Numbered from the stretch's first letter, positions 1-12,640 are shown. The stretch is 64,000 bases of DNA from Umbelopsis ramanniana AG (GCF_025399195.1 NW_026252151.1:1-64000); one strand, 5' to 3'. Numbers and translations: made by a program. The notes: generated by a model from the letters alone, not told the origin.

Positions 1-537
1 AAAAAAAAAAAACCCTGTGCGAAACACAGAGCTTTAAATTTTTATTTAGGGATTTGCACGAGCGGATGAAATTTGCTCATTGAAAATCTCTTGGTAATCG
101 CTGTAGATTATTTTTCTCCATTTTCATTGGGTATATTGTCTCAGCAAGCTATACCAAAGTATTAGCTAATCATCTCGTTCCTATTGCTAGCAGGTTCCCG
201 AAACCTCTAATTATCATGAGGCCATTGCGCCCCAACCCTGACGATACATTGTTTGTACCACTTTGTGGCTATTGAGTCTAATGGCAAAAAAGAAATTGAG
301 TTATCATTGGTGCTACAGCGCCATTTGATTCGATGTTTTCTGTATATATAAAATTGGGGGAGGGGGTTCTTTTTTATTGCGGGCGGCTATGATACACAAA
401 ATCAACATGAAAACGAGTTCAAAAAAAGGAAAGGAAAAAGATGATGGGAAGGACTGTACAAAAGTTGGGAGTGGAGTGATGTAAGTTGAGAAACGAAAAA
501 AAAAAAAAAAAAAATTGCACACTGCCTTTCAACCAGT
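1..537. other. Left-edge non-coding stretch
   Basis: No credible gene seen. The stretch is AT-rich, begins with a run of A and carries an 18-base A run near 497-514, just beyond the stop codon of the EPL1 gene. It most likely holds the 3' flank of that gene. The short open frames across it are low complexity (poly-Phe, poly-Pro) and carry no recognisable domain. Confidence 0.5.
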
Positions 538-3001
538 TCAAACTTGGTTAGTGAGACTTGGTTGCGAGTGCTGGTGCGGTGGGCTATCAACTGGAGTATT
601 GGGTAAGGTGGTTGGCTTCTTCAACAGATGTTGCTGCCTCAGTTCTAAAGAATCCGCGATAGGAGACGTGACTGAACCAGATTGGGTGGTTGGATTGGAT
701 GAGGGTGATAATAAGACTTGGGCTTTTGTTTGCAGTAAGTTTGGAGGCATCTGAATGGTCATTCGTCTATTTCCATTTTCCTTCTGTGGCCCATTTGGAT
801 CATCTTTTAGTCTCTGTTGTTGAGCTAATTGGGCAGTCAGAATTTTCTTTTGAAGCGTTCCGACGTCAGTGGTTCCATGTTGTTGTTGGAGGTGTTGAAG
901 GGCAAGCTGCATACTGGCTTTGTCTCGGTGCGGGGTTCCAACCGCGGCTGCGACATTGGCAGCAATCATATCGTTTGTCATGGCAAGAGCTGCTTGTTGT
1001 GGAGTCAAGCGTTGCTTACTGCTCTGTCGTTTGATAGGAATGGATTGTTGGCTACGTGTCGGATCATTTGGCGCCTGGGTTTTTAATGCCTGGGCAGGGA
1101 GGATAATGCCCACTTGTTGAGCTGTGATGGTATTTGGATTGAGGGAAGGTATCGTGATCAAGTTACGGAGTTCATTCTCTTGGAGAAGACTGCAGCTGTA
1201 GCTAAGATACCTAGTAAACAAAAAAATAATGGTTTAGTCATGCGGGTGAGACCAACCAATGCAGAAAGAATCCATGAGGAACCAAAAAAATAGGTTCCTA
1301 AATTTACCTGTCGTCCATGTCATCCACCATATAGTCTTCGTCGTCACTTGCGTCACTCTCCATATCCATTCGGACGCTTGGTTTGTACTTTCCACCCGTC
1401 TCCGCTGGTCGGAAACCACGACGGTCAATGAAAACTCGACCACCTCGTCCAATACGCTTACGATAGGTTGGTTGACGTCGAGGAGTTGATTCACTAGGTT
1501 TATCAACGTTGCGAAAGAATTGAGAAGGTATAGAAGGCAAAAATGGCTGATAACCGGACTGAGGAAATGGGTTGGATGGTTAGTCAAAGTCACAAAGAGT
1601 TGCAAATAACGCCATAACACATACATCCGTCACATCTTCAAATCCAAGGTTACGCTCACGTCGACGAGCCACTTCTGCATCAATGGCGGCCTGAGCAGCC
1701 GATTTTTTATCAGCATCGTAAACGTCCCGCTTGAGTTTGTTAATGGGTATTTTGATCCTAGTGCTGTAATTGAAAAAAATTGATATCTGTTAAATTGCAT
1801 GTCCACGTGAATCGAGCAAGGTATAAAATTGAGAGCTTGCGTGTACCTTGAGTAGGCCTCTGTCTTCCGCTTCTTTTTGATAGGAAACAAGTCTTGCTCA
1901 TCCTTGATATCCAATTGTTGCTGCATTTCGCGTAACATGCACCGTTGATTGAAGATACTGTGTTCCATAAGCAAGCTCTCCTTTCGAAGTTTTTCTCTCC
2001 TCGTCACCATTTCCAACAGACTTCGAGCCGTTTCCAATTCTGCACGCAGTTTTCGAAGCTTTTCCATCGACTGTTGGTCTGTTCTTCTTGTTTTGCGAAC
2101 TGGCTTGGTCTCACGTCGTCGAAAGCAGACATATGGATCACTATCATCACGCAATGCTTCGTCCATTTTAACAGAAGGAATAAGAGGAGCGCCTTTGCGT
2201 ATTATACGCCGCTTCTTCCAATGTTCGTAAACATGTTTTGCTTGCTCTTTGAACGTGGTATAGGGTTTAACGCTGAATTCGGGTTCGAAGTCACTATAGG
2301 GTGGGATATTGGTTATATCCTGGAAAAATACAAAAAGAGCCACGTTAACATAAACGAAGTCATTGCCACAAAATGCCATAGTTGGTAAAATTGGGAACTT
2401 ACAGTTTCAAGGTAAGGAACCTTCTCAAGACTGACAGACTCTATTCGCCACATGATGGACTCGAAGGCATCTTCAGATAAGACCAGCTTCGGATGGGATT
2501 TGTTGAAAGTAGTCAACCACTCGTCATCAACCTCGTCCATCATATAAAGACATCCTACAGAATCCTCAACCGTGGCGGAGAATCGAACGAACGACGAAGG
2601 GTTGTTGAAAGGAGTTTTATACAATCGATGGAATTCTTTTAAATCAATGGTTTGGGACGCATCTGGCGTAGGAATATACAAACGCGAATCTTGTCCTCCT
2701 GTCGTATAAGCGGCATGAGACGCAGATATAGCAGCTTGCAAGTGATGCTAAAGAGGAGGGGTGTTAAATATTATTCCGAGGGGAAAAAATAATCTTTGCT
2801 TCAATAAACAAAGCAACCATAAATAAACCTGGAGAGAGCGAAACTTACTTCCTCTTCTTCCTCTTTATCGACACCAGTTTCCACCTGAGGTGCTGATCGT
2901 TGACCATTGAGCTGATCTTCGAGATCAGGTAGATCACATTGGCGGTGGATGGCCAGTGATTGATCAAACTTTAGGCGTTTAACGCGAAAACGGCTTGACA
3001 T
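538..3001 (-). CDS. EPL1: Enhancer of polycomb-like protein, NuA4 histone acetyltransferase subunit
   Basis: Multi-exon gene. Exon 1 starts MSSRFRVKRLKFDQSLAI and splices at a GTAAGT after an acidic run. The next exons hold YIPTPDASQTIDLKEFHRLY and the conserved stretch with DEVDDEWL and LSEDAFESIMWRIE. After these come DITNIPPYSDFEPEFSV, a basic-coiled segment with DSDPYVCFRRRE, and the KLRKLRAELETARSLLEMV helix. The last exon is Q/P-rich and ends in a low-complexity tail. This order matches the EPcA/EPcB region of fungal Epl1. In yeast, Epl1 bridges the Esa1-Yng2-Eaf6 acetyltransferase module (piccolo NuA4) to nucleosomes in the nucleus. The start codon is the first ATG, beginning with the family's basic N-terminus. 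Family assignment is firm; individual exon borders in the 3' half are approximate. It is divergent from the APC5 gene. Confidence 0.9.
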
Positions 3002-3657
3002 AACGGTCAGGCTTTGCTGAGTCAGACTCTGTTTTTATAATAAAAAAGTACTGGGCCCCCCAGCGATGTTGCAGTGCAGAAAATGAGAAATGCCGGTTTT
3101 GCAATGAGGTGCTTTGTGATCCTTTGATAGCTTTTTCTTTTACTGATTAGCCCTTTGACATGCACTATGTGAGTTCAAGGTGGGAATGAACTCGGATTTT
3201 AGGACTGTGGTGGACAGGCAGGCAGTCTGTTACGTTGGGTGGAGGGTTTTTTTTTGTTTTTTCTTTTTTTTTTTGGAAAATGGCTGCCAAAAGTGTCGGA
3301 AGCAACAGTATAATTAGTATTGTAAAATCAAATTGCCTGCGCAACCATTACCTCATCTTTTGGAAATGAGCTCCAATGAGGCGGGCTGATAATGTGCTAG
3401 CGGGCGACATTCGTTCTGCTAAGCAAACGATGATCGAAACATGGTACGATGGATGAATGTGTTCAATTTGCTTCATTTTATGGTGTTTAAACGAAGGGTG
3501 TGTATGAGTGCAGCTTCGTACCGGTTGTCGCTAAGTAATGTTGTCGGCGGTTTTTCATTTGGGCGTTGGGGCTCGCAGCAGCACGCTTGAAATTTTACTG
3601 CCAGCAAACACTGCACGGCGCGTTTTGCCGCACTCAAACGCGTATGAGCAGCCAGCC
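3002..3657. promoter_or_regulatory. Divergent intergenic region EPL1 / APC5
   Basis: About 0.65 kb (0.54 kb if the upstream APC5 ATG at 3538 is used) separates two divergently read genes, so both promoters must lie here. It holds a T-rich tract near 3247-3273 and no obvious TATA box. No coding signal seen. Confidence 0.4.
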
Positions 3658-6600
3658 ATGGTAGAACAACTAATCTTGCATACCAATTACTTGACTCCCC
3701 ATAAGCTAGTACTCTTGGTCATTCTCACTAAATTCTGCAATTATGAATATACCGGCATTGCAGTTCATATGATCATCCGCTACCTAATCACCAGTATACA
3801 GGTTCGCGTTTTTTGTCATATCCCCTATCCCCGGTTTTATCTGACTTTATGTCTTCATATTGAAAGCATTTCGATGAGTACAAAGAGCCCACATTAGGTC
3901 AAGTCATGACAAAGCTGGCTGCGATAGAAAATGAAGCCAACAATGAGTCTATAGTGGATCCTGTTCGGGAGAGGGTAAGTGGGGATGATGGTCTATCGAA
4001 TCACGATAAGTGGAAACTGACCGTGTTTGGCACTGTTCAGATAAGTCAAATCCAAAATCCAGAAAGCATAGATCAACTCATTGGATGTATGTAGGAGGCA
4101 ACGGAAAGACAGTGGTTGTCGAATGTGTCATGAGGGTTTTCAATGGACTAATACATCGATTTTCAAAAACGTTTTAGCGCTGATGGATCTGTTATTGGAT
4201 AATGAAGATGAGGAGGTAAGTGTTGTGTCTATAGGACATGGCATGTGTAGGGTTTTTTTTACTCACCTATGATGGTGAACCAACTAGAGTACTACTCCTG
4301 ACAAAATGGTGCTGGTATGTGGCATATCCATATTGAAATTCTAGCACTATGCATACCGTTAATCGCACATGAAATAGGATAACCATAGTGTGTTTGGAAT
4401 GTTTGTACGTCGTTGCAGAGTCGAATATCTCAAGCTATCATTTGAAAGGACGTCCGAACTGTTTGCCATGTTTAATTCCTATCGTTACGGTTATTCATCG
4501 TTCATGTCGTCGCAATCGGATGAACACAGCTTGATGGGCAAGAAATCAGCCCTGGATAGCCCTTTAGATATTAATGCGGATTATATTGGAGGTGAGTCGC
4601 TCCGTCCTGGATTTTGCAGGACAAGTCTGGAAGAGGATATATCCTTATGTCTTTCACATCGATACTGGTTAGGCTGGGTTTCCAATCACGATATGGCAAG
4701 ATTTTTGGACAGGGAAGCCCGTGCGCTAGACAGTGAGTGGCACCATCAGCTGTTGTATATTATGCTTTCAATGTGTTTCAATGTGTGACCTCTGTGATTC
4801 CGCTCTTCCGTCAAAAAAAAAGAAAATGGGTCTTCAAAAGTCAAACCGTTTGAATTACACGATCGACTAGCCTTTTTACAGCGACATGCGCCGGAGTTGG
4901 TTAAAGCCTGTCATGTTAGGTGAGATCACCATGATTGTTCACTCCATTGTATTGGCATATACTGAATCCACCAAAAGGTTTCTTAGTTGCATTCGGATAG
5001 GTGAATATGAAGGGGCTCTGGAAAATCTACATCGGTTCTTCGACTACTGCTTGCTCAATCGAGAAATCCCACTCTATCAGTATGCATTGTTAAACCTTGC
5101 CATACTGGAACACACTTTCGGCCATAAGCACAAGGCACTAGCGGTTAGTAAAGCGTTCTTTGTCTTACGTACATTGTCTCGATATGGGAATGCATCAGTT
5201 TACACGATCATCTCATTATTTGTTTGCTACACAGGCTATCACAGAGGCATTGGATGTTGCGCGTGAAAACCACGATGAGGATTGTCTAAGCCAAGCGCTC
5301 AGCTGGTTGACATTTATCGAATCTAAACACAATACTGGCGTCAAGCAAAAATTTGTTTTTGGGGAGGACAAGGCCAAGAATAAGAACATAGCCTATTTGA
5401 AAAGTATGGATTTGCTATGGGACATCAAACGCAAGCTTCAACGGGTATGTTGCATATGAGAGAGACACTGACGAAGCGTACATGGGACTAATGGTGGTTT
5501 AGGGTGATGCACCAGCGGCGGTTCACGAAAATCTCTTATCGACATCAGCCATTGGAACGATGCATAGTCTCGATCGTATTTTTGAACTTAAAAATTTATT
5601 GTCGGCCTCCACCTGGAACGAACATGGTATGAACTTTTCTGGGTTATTCTCGATGTATGTCATCGGAAAAAAAAAATTGACAATCGTGTTCGTTCTTTTT
5701 CCATATCGGTCGTAATTCCTTTGGAAACAACAGGAAATAGTGCACTCGTCGACTACTATATTCATGCCAGCTTAGACATCGCTAGTGAACACACTCCAGT
5801 GGAGCAAATCGAAGTAGCAAGTTGCATGCTGGCTCTGCAGGTGAGTTTGTGTACCTGTTTGGAGCATGAAACCATCGCGGAGATAATGTTAACCCTTTTG
5901 TAGTACGCTCGTCACGGAAACTATTCCGAAGCACAATCTACGCTGCAGTCATTTGCAATCAAGTACCCTCATTCAAGTGACTTGTCGCTTTTGTGGAAAA
6001 GATGCTTGAAGCATATTCAAGGGCTGAAATCAACGTTCGTATCACTGATTTTCTTTTTTGTTTATGATTTCCGGTGGTGCTCGGACATGATGCTAATAAT
6101 TGTCTAGGCTAAAAGTTGCGCCGTCTATGATCAGCGACCTTCTAATAACCCAAGCATCTTCAATGAATCATCAACAAACCAAGTTTGAAAATTGGGGGGA
6201 TTATCGTGCCACCAGCTTACGCCACAACTTGTCACCGGTAAATCAATTTGAAATTGTGTTACAGCGCGGACAGAAATAATATATTGCAAGAAAAGCGTGA
6301 AGTCTAACATTGGCCATAGGCCAATCACATTTTGAAGGAAATAGAACCCTTGACTAGAGAAACAGGTCTCATGCTTGATTCTTGTATGACTGTGATAGCT
6401 CAGGCTGACATCTCTATGGTATGTGTTAGATCTTGCCTCCAAGGCTTTTTGCCCGATGACGCTAACGATAGGAGAGTAGGACATTGAAGACTATGACGAT
6501 GCCATTGAACGCCTACAAGAATGTCTGAAGATGAGCGCAAAATGTCACTCGGTACCATTATACTGTACGTGTTGCATGAAGCTGGCTGATATATGCATAC

Positions 6601-7052
6601 GACAGGGTCAATATCACAAGGCTTTACAAATTGTTGATGCACTTTTTCCAAAGGTGAGTGGACGACGACGGTGTCGCCTGCTTTGAGGAGTCCAGCCTGG
6701 AAGATTGTTTAGCTGATTATGAACGATTCATTTGTCCCACTTTGTCCAATTTTCGAATATCCTTCATTTCCATCCCAAGGTCCTGGGTCTAAACTCCTCG
6801 CATTTAACCGCATATACGCACCTATTGCGATGCAAAGCATTGTTTGGCCTGTGTATCTCTGAGGAGCAGCTAAATTTGGCAGATAAGGTCACCACCAATT
6901 GCGATCAAGCTATGACCGGGTTTTCGGCCATACAGTGCCACGAAGGGGTCAAGGAGGCATTGTCGATCAAGATGCTACTATTTAATAAGCTTGGCCACAT
7001 ACATGACCGTGATGTGATTGCCCACCAACTTGGGCAACTCCTAACTGACTGA
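3658..7052 (+). CDS. APC5: Anaphase-promoting complex subunit 5
   Basis: Multi-exon gene. The N-terminal exon holds YLTPHKLVLLVILTKFCNYE, the typical APC5 opening. Later exons carry the TPR-like core, for example LENLHRFFDYCL followed by QYALLNLAILEHTFGHKHKA and, after an intron, AITEALDVARENHDEDCLS. The last exon ends KLGHIHDRDVIAHQLGQLLTD. APC5 is a scaffold TPR subunit of the anaphase-promoting complex, the E3 ligase for mitotic cyclins and securin. The ATG at 3658 (MVEQLILHTN) gives a family-like N-terminus. An in-frame ATG at 3538 would add 40 residues of uncertain reality. At least eight introns are needed, and the exon chain between about 5900 and 6700 is the least certain part. Confidence 0.85.
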
Positions 7053-7208
7053 CAAATCAAAGTGATTTCGCCACAATATGATAAAGACCTGATAGGCAAA
7101 TTGCGTGAAGGACTCTATATTATTTGTTCTATACCCTTTGAATATCTTGGATACTATTGTCCATGTGATTGGAACTGGATTTTTCTCAATGTAATAGAAA
7201 AGTCTACT

Positions 7209-9746
7209 TTAAAATTTGGTAATGTCTCTACCTGACATCCATGTGAGAAACCAAAACATTGGGATCAACATCTTGTTACGGAAACTGACGGACATGCTCA
7301 AATAAGCAGATCTATTATAAAATAGCGGAGCATCGGTGTCAATAAAGCATGTTGACAATGAGAACGCCAGATGATGCGGTTCCCAAAAAAAAAAAAGTCT
7401 CTTTTGCTTACCTCCAGAAAAACCAAGCCAAATGTCCTCCCTCTGATGCTTTTTTATGGACAGGGGTCATGTCTACCACAGCTTCCCAAGACCCAATATA
7501 AGCCATCGAACCTCTGTTGTGAAAACTAAACTCTGGTACTTCAGTGTCTAGTCCATTTTTAGCAGCCTTGTTGAAAACTAGGTAGAGATCATCCAGCGCC
7601 AGGATAGATTTAAATTAGTACACGATCGCTTCCGCACGGTGATTAAATGACTACAAATATTACCATCGCCAAGGTACTGGGCTTTCTGTTGTGCCACTTG
7701 TGCAGTTGCAGGCAAGTCATGGTCCTTGATAGTAGCACAATCCCCCATGGCGTAGCTAACAGTACGAAGGTCAGTATGGTTGATTGGCAGAATACATGGT
7801 GATTGTTACATATATCCAAACGAGTCTATGCTATTCTACGATGTGGAGGGATCTACATATACTTACATATTTGGTAGCACGCCTTGACCGTCCTTTGCCA
7901 ACACTCGTAGATAGCTATCCGTCATCAATCTAGCAAATGAACACAGAACGAGAGTGGTATGCGAATGAGTAATCAAAAACAGAAATTTCATATGTACTAC
8001 CAGAACGAAAAACCAATTTTCTGGGCCCGTCATCCTTACCGATGGCTATGCGCATCCTTCAGCGCATTCTGGCATGATTCCACAAGAGGATTCTGCATCA
8101 AGCCCGTAGACCACACCAGCATACCAAAAGGCACTGTAGGGCAGAAAAGGAAAGTAGGAGTCAGAAATATATAGTGTACAGATTGGTTCTGATGGATTGT
8201 TGCCTTGTTCTCCACCATCAACGCCATTCAGTTCACACGAACTGCATTCCAGGTAATCATACCTTCACCATCGTCTTTGACAATGAGACGGTCTTTCATT
8301 ACTTCTAATACTTGTCGGCCAGTCTATTGAAGAAAAAATTATAAGATCAATTGGAGAATCGCATTAGACACGTAAACAAAACAATTAGAAGCAATCGAGT
8401 TTCCCGGTGACATCAAGCCAAATTACCTTAATTTGGATGCCTCTACGAGCGAATTTTCGGGTCGCATATGCAGACAGGTTTTGGTCAAATGTTCCAAGAA
8501 TTTGAGGCGCTACATCGTACAAGGTCATCCGTGTATGAGCCATTAATTGTGGATATAGCCGAGAGAGGTCTTCGGAAATAAAATCATGCAATTCCGAAGA
8601 GAATTCGACGCCCTTACATGCCAAAAAAAAAAAAAAAACGTATGAGGATAATCGTGATAACGCATTGGAAGGGTAAGATAACTTACAGTAGGACCTCCGC
8701 CCACCACAGCAAAATGAAGCTTCTCAGATTTTTCTTTGTCACTCAGACCTGGTTGGGCAGCATACTCAAAGCCTGTAATTTGTATGAGTACTCGGACGAC
8801 GCATTGAAAGTTTATATTTGGTAGGGGTTACTTGCATTCGAGGATACGAGCACGAATTTTTCTGGCGTCTTGTATATCTTTCAAAAAGAGTCCATGCTCC
8901 TTGACGCCAGGAATTCCAAATGTATTCGAATAAGAACCAACACTAATAATGAGCTTATCGTAGTCCAAGGTGAAAGGGCTCCCTTTGTCTGGGAACGCGA
9001 GTTAAGCCGACTTGTTACCACCAAATATTTGGAGACAAACAGGTTGACTTACTATCGTCTAGATTGGATGTGCAATGCACTACTTGGTTCTCGATATCTA
9101 TAAACATAATGATTAACCTGACTACGTGGTCTAGTTTAACCTATGGCGTCTTCATACCTATTTTATCACACCACGCTTGGTGGTAGTCGATGTTGTGAGA
9201 ATATCCACGCACTGGTTCCGTGGCGCATCTAATAGAATTTTGGTTGGTCACATCATGTGTACAAAGGAGATTTTTCAATTTGCTCTAGCATTTCTCTTAA
9301 ATTGGAGCTTCCATGGTTGGTTCGAACTGTGTGTTTACCTGAATTCAAGAGTGCCAACAGAGGTACTAATTGTTTGCCGTCGAGTTAGCGGAGTTCCGTA
9401 AACTTGTTTCCGGGAATTTCCATGTTAAACGCTGACTTACCTTGCTAGTAATGGCGTAAATACGAAATAATTACGAGGCGACACTACTGTCACTTCATAA
9501 TCCTTTCGACTAAGATCTTTCATAAACTTGAATCCTAAATGCAATGTCAGCAGGTGGGGAGTTCTGACATCCAATGTAAAGTTTTCATGTGCACCGACCT
9601 GCCCAGCCAGAACCCAGTACGACAATGCGACCTTGGGAGTGCGTCAAGGTTCTTGTTTTTGTGTTATGTACAGCCCGTGCATTGAGCTCAGCAAGAGTGC
9701 GAACAGGCGTAGTAGGCTTATTCAGCAGTGTTTTCACAGTATTCAT
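7209..9746 (-). CDS. Rotenone-insensitive (type II) NADH dehydrogenase, mitochondrial
   Basis: Gene of many short exons. The N-terminus MNTVKTLLNKPTTPVRTL is basic and hydroxylated, like a mitochondrial presequence. It is followed by the first dinucleotide fold RIVVLGSGWAG, then YEVTVVSPRNYFVFTPLLA, VGTLEFR and EPVRGYSHNIDYHQAWCDKI. The second fold is VVGGGPT joined to GVEFSSELHDFISEDLSRLY. Later come PFGMLVWSTGLMQNPL, a YAMGDCA-type segment, and the membrane-binding tail SAYLSMSVSFRNKMLIPMF with WFLTWMSGRDITKF at the stop. These are hallmarks of NDH-2 enzymes (yeast Nde1/Nde2/Ndi1), which pass electrons from NADH to ubiquinone without pumping protons. I saw no EF-hand insert. An upstream in-frame ATG at 9800 would add a hydrophobic stretch. 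External versus internal facing cannot be told from sequence. Confidence 0.88.
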
Positions 9747-10739
9747 GGGTGAAGAAAGGGCCGACGTGCTTAACAATGTGAAGAGAAAAAGATAAAGCAA
9801 ATAGCGTATGAAACTGGGAAAAAAATAAGCATTGCTCAGTTATCGACATCACTGGCTTCCTATCGGAAATGGTGAAGTCAGATCACGGTAAGTTCGCATT
9901 GTATGACTCTTTGCTCACGGAGCGGAAAATAAAACCAACAACAGCGTTTGTCTGAGCAAAATCAAATATAAACATAATTATGATGACATTCAGTGTGGGG
10001 GGGGGAAAGGCAGAACAGAACACAAGTTGGTGGAGAGACAGACGGCGCGCGGAATGGATGCCTCCGAATTGCCACCGGATTTGAAAGGTAGGGTGAAGCA
10101 TGCTGTTGTGCAGCAATGGTGTCAATGCTACCCTGACCTGTTAAGTTGAATCCAGCTGTCAATCGTATCGGGCTATATGACCAGCGCACTCGATATAGAC
10201 GATGAAAAGAAACAATTTACGCATGGTGGTAAAATTTTTCCATCGGTGGTACCACACCATTGTATCAACCTAATCTGCCCCAACAAACCCAGCAGGCTCC
10301 ACTATAAGCAGCCAGCCCCACTGGCGGATGACCACATCCATAGTTACCAGCACAACACATCCAAGGGGGGAATGCCGATCTGTTTTTTCATCAATAGGCT
10401 GTCGATGGGAGATGAGGGAGGATTTATTTGTTGTTGGCAGTATAGCCTAACGCATGCGTATCACAAGAATAGAGACTCCCGTTATGGGAACCGCATGGTA
10501 TCGAAGTGTGGTAGCAGTGTGATTTGGGGGGGAGGGACTGTAATTTGAGTTGGTTGCAATAAAGGCGTTCTTCCATGGCGATATTTTTGTTTAAATACAG
10601 GTCCCCTCTTTCTTATTGCATCCACACTTCACCTGTCAACCTCACATATTTTCTTTAAAGCGAGTCACAGGTACAAAAGCGAACGCATTTTACCACTCGT
10701 ACTCTACCCAAACATCTTCCCACTTGATTTGCTTTCACC

Positions 10740-10811
10740 ATGCCTCCGGATAGACCTACCAAGCCTGCACTCCCTCGCCCTTACCCGGCTCCGGTTCCAA
10801 GACCTCGATAA
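10740..10811 (+). CDS. Possible short proline-rich ORF (23 codons)
   Basis: A 23-residue open frame starting MPPDRPTKPALPRP, with ten prolines and alternating arginines, ending in TAA. It is preceded by a T/C-rich leader and the context CACC before the ATG, with a TATA-like tttaaata about 145 bases upstream. That is a plausible fungal transcription unit. The downstream 250 bases are T-rich like a 3' UTR. It could be a real small peptide gene, the first exon of a longer gene whose splice sites I cannot place, or chance. I recognise no family. Confidence 0.25.
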   Translation: MPPDRPTKPALPRPYPAPVPRPR

Positions 10812-11580
10812 GATTGAATTCTCCATCGAGACGGCCCTGTTGAAGAGTCATCTAAAAACAAAAAAGTCGTTCTTCGTTACTACATCCCCCACTCTGGTAC
10901 TGCTTGCTTTTCTGGTCTCTCGTCTTGCATTTTGTTCTAGCATTGTGTTCCCTTTTGTCGTTATTTTTGCAAATGTACATATACTTTTTTTATTTCTTCT
11001 TGGTTTCCCTCCCTTCATAGCCCCATGTTTAAACAACAACTATAGTAAGCTATCTACCCTGCCAATGCGTTGACGCATTCAGTATTGTTCTAGTCATTCT
11101 TCACTTCACACAATTATAAAACTAGGATCTATGAAGCCTTTTGGAAAAATTAATATTGGAATAATTCGATCGGTTGGTTGTTTGGCCCGATTTGTCACTT
11201 TTGCACGGCCGTTCACGACCGATTTGACAGTCTCAAATTTGCCTGAGTGTCAAAACCATAATCAAGCTCAGCCAGCGTCCTCTTTCTCTGCTGACAGAAA
11301 GATTACATGTCTTGCTGTATTGGAAAAAGCCTACCGGTATTGAAAAATTCCGGAATCCGGCCCGTAACCAGGGATGTGCGGCCCGTTCTTGTCAAAATAA
11401 GCACTACCTCCATTGTCCATTTCAAAATATGAAAAGGTACATTATTAAGCCGGTGATGAAAATCGTTAAAAAAGGCGTGTGTGGCGAAATACATGGCTTA
11501 GCCCTTGCTTGCCTGCTTAAAGCGTGGGCTTCATGCTTCCATTGAAACATTATCCTCCACACACAGCGCCGAATGAAAAT

Positions 11581-11592
11581 AAGGATATAAAA
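11581..11592 (+). promoter_or_regulatory. TATA-like element upstream of the S/T-P-rich gene
   Basis: The stretch gatataaaaaa lies about 55-65 bases before the ATG at 11647 and is followed by a T/C-rich leader, the usual arrangement of a fungal core promoter. Confidence 0.4.
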
Positions 11593-11646
11593 AATTCTTT
11601 TTCATGTTATTTGTCATTCTTCTTTGCTTTGTCATTCTTCTTTACA

Positions 11647-12174
11647 ATGGATTGCTTAGCTTCACCACCCTCGCCGCCAAATACAAGAATGCACTGGTCT
11701 ACAACTCATGCTGACGATAGGGTGGATGAAGCTGTTGAACAGCTGTTACGTCTCTACAATACCCGTGACTCCGCTTTACCACGACCTTCACACCATCATA
11801 GAACTATTTCAGTTGACCTTGGCAATGCTCACCGTCGCAGCACCCACCGTGCTTCAACGTCCTGGCTTAGTGCAAACGCAGGGTTCGAACAAGAGATTTA
11901 CCGCGTCAAGGAGACCACGACTACCAAAGTGGCAACAAAAAATAACAACATAGACTACACTCCCCCTGCATCACCAAAGCACTCTCCTAAACCAAGACGA
12001 ATGGTCACGTTTGAAGACCAAGTTGTCAAAGACACCGCATTGCCAACTCCTCCTGCTTCACCTGTATGTGAAGAAAAAATGGTTTCGCGCGACCATGCTG
12101 CGCACAGACAAAATCGGTTTTTCGCCTTGCTGCATGTAGAAAAGCCGAAACTACTCTCCAAGCGATCGCGGTAG
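11647..12174 (+). CDS. Small Ser/Thr-Pro-rich protein, unrecognised
   Basis: Intronless, 175 residues, starting MDCLASPPSPPNTRM. I do not recognise the family. Visible features are a short helical segment (DDRVDEAVEQLLRLYNT), His/Ser/Arg-rich disordered stretches, and two nearly identical proline-directed motifs, YTPPASPKHSP and LPTPPASPVCEE. These flank a basic RRMVTFEDQVV segment. The C-terminus is basic (KPKLLSKRSR). Such spacing of TP/SP sites would suit phosphorylation by CDK- or MAPK-type kinases, and the basic tail could be a nuclear localisation signal; both are inference. The ATG at 11647 was chosen because it sits about 60 bases after a TATA-like element. The frame is open 41 codons further upstream, but that part lies over the promoter. 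It converges on the GH52 gene. Confidence 0.6.
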   Translation: MDCLASPPSPPNTRMHWSTTHADDRVDEAVEQLLRLYNTRDSALPRPSHHHRTISVDLGNAHRRSTHRASTSWLSANAGFEQEIYRVKETTTTKVATKNNNIDYTPPASPKHSPKPRRMVTFEDQVVKDTALPTPPASPVCEEKMVSRDHAAHRQNRFFALLHVEKPKLLSKRSR

Positions 12175-12640
12175 ATGGTATGCGCCTGCCCATCCACCAT
12201 GTTATTCCCACTTCATACCTCTTTGTACACATTTTTCTGTCTATTCCCTTCGTTACCAACCCGTATTTCTTTGTCAACATTCCCCGAACAAAGTTCATAC
12301 TAGGAATGGTTGTGATGTTTTTCTTTCTTTACCCAAAAATACATGTCTGTAAATATTTTAACGCAATTGGCGGGGGAAGGAAGCAAACCATGGATGTTGG
12401 GGGCGTGTGCGAAGTTTTTTCACGTCATGGCTATAGATTTGGAAGGTGGCACGCCAGAATGGATGTGAGAATAGAAAAAAAAGCACCCACTATGTCGTTT
12501 GTCAAGTAAGATGGATTACAACGTTTGTTGTTTTTAATATGCAGGTTTTGCATTAATGAGCATTTCTTTTTTATTTTTTTTAGAGCAGATTGTTTATATT
12601 TATATAAGATGCCTCCCTCACGATTGCTGCAACGAAGAAT
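12175..12640. other. Convergent 3' region
   Basis: About 470 bases between the stops of two converging genes. AT-rich, with T runs near 12567-12581, consistent with two 3' UTRs and polyadenylation regions. No gene seen. Confidence 0.5.

Larger units (their letters stand above)
9747..11646. other. Gene-poor intergenic stretch
   Basis: About 1.9 kb between the NADH dehydrogenase gene and the next convincing gene. It holds a G-rich run near 9997-10006, a TATA-like tttaaata at 10590-10597 and one short ATG ORF at 10740-10811 (listed separately). Near the right end, gatataaaaaa at 11581-11592 is placed like a TATA box for the following gene. Other open frames look random, with mixed composition, no domain and no splice logic. 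Confidence 0.5.

Noticed and set aside
10177..10548. 123-codon plus-strand frame in the gene-poor stretch
   Set aside because: Starts with ATG, but composition is random, no domain or homologue is recognisable, and it ends just before the TATA-like element of the next unit.
10729..11073. 114-codon frame overlapping the short Pro/Arg ORF
   Set aside because: It has no ATG at its start (TTG), and the T-rich second half gives a hydrophobic noise protein.
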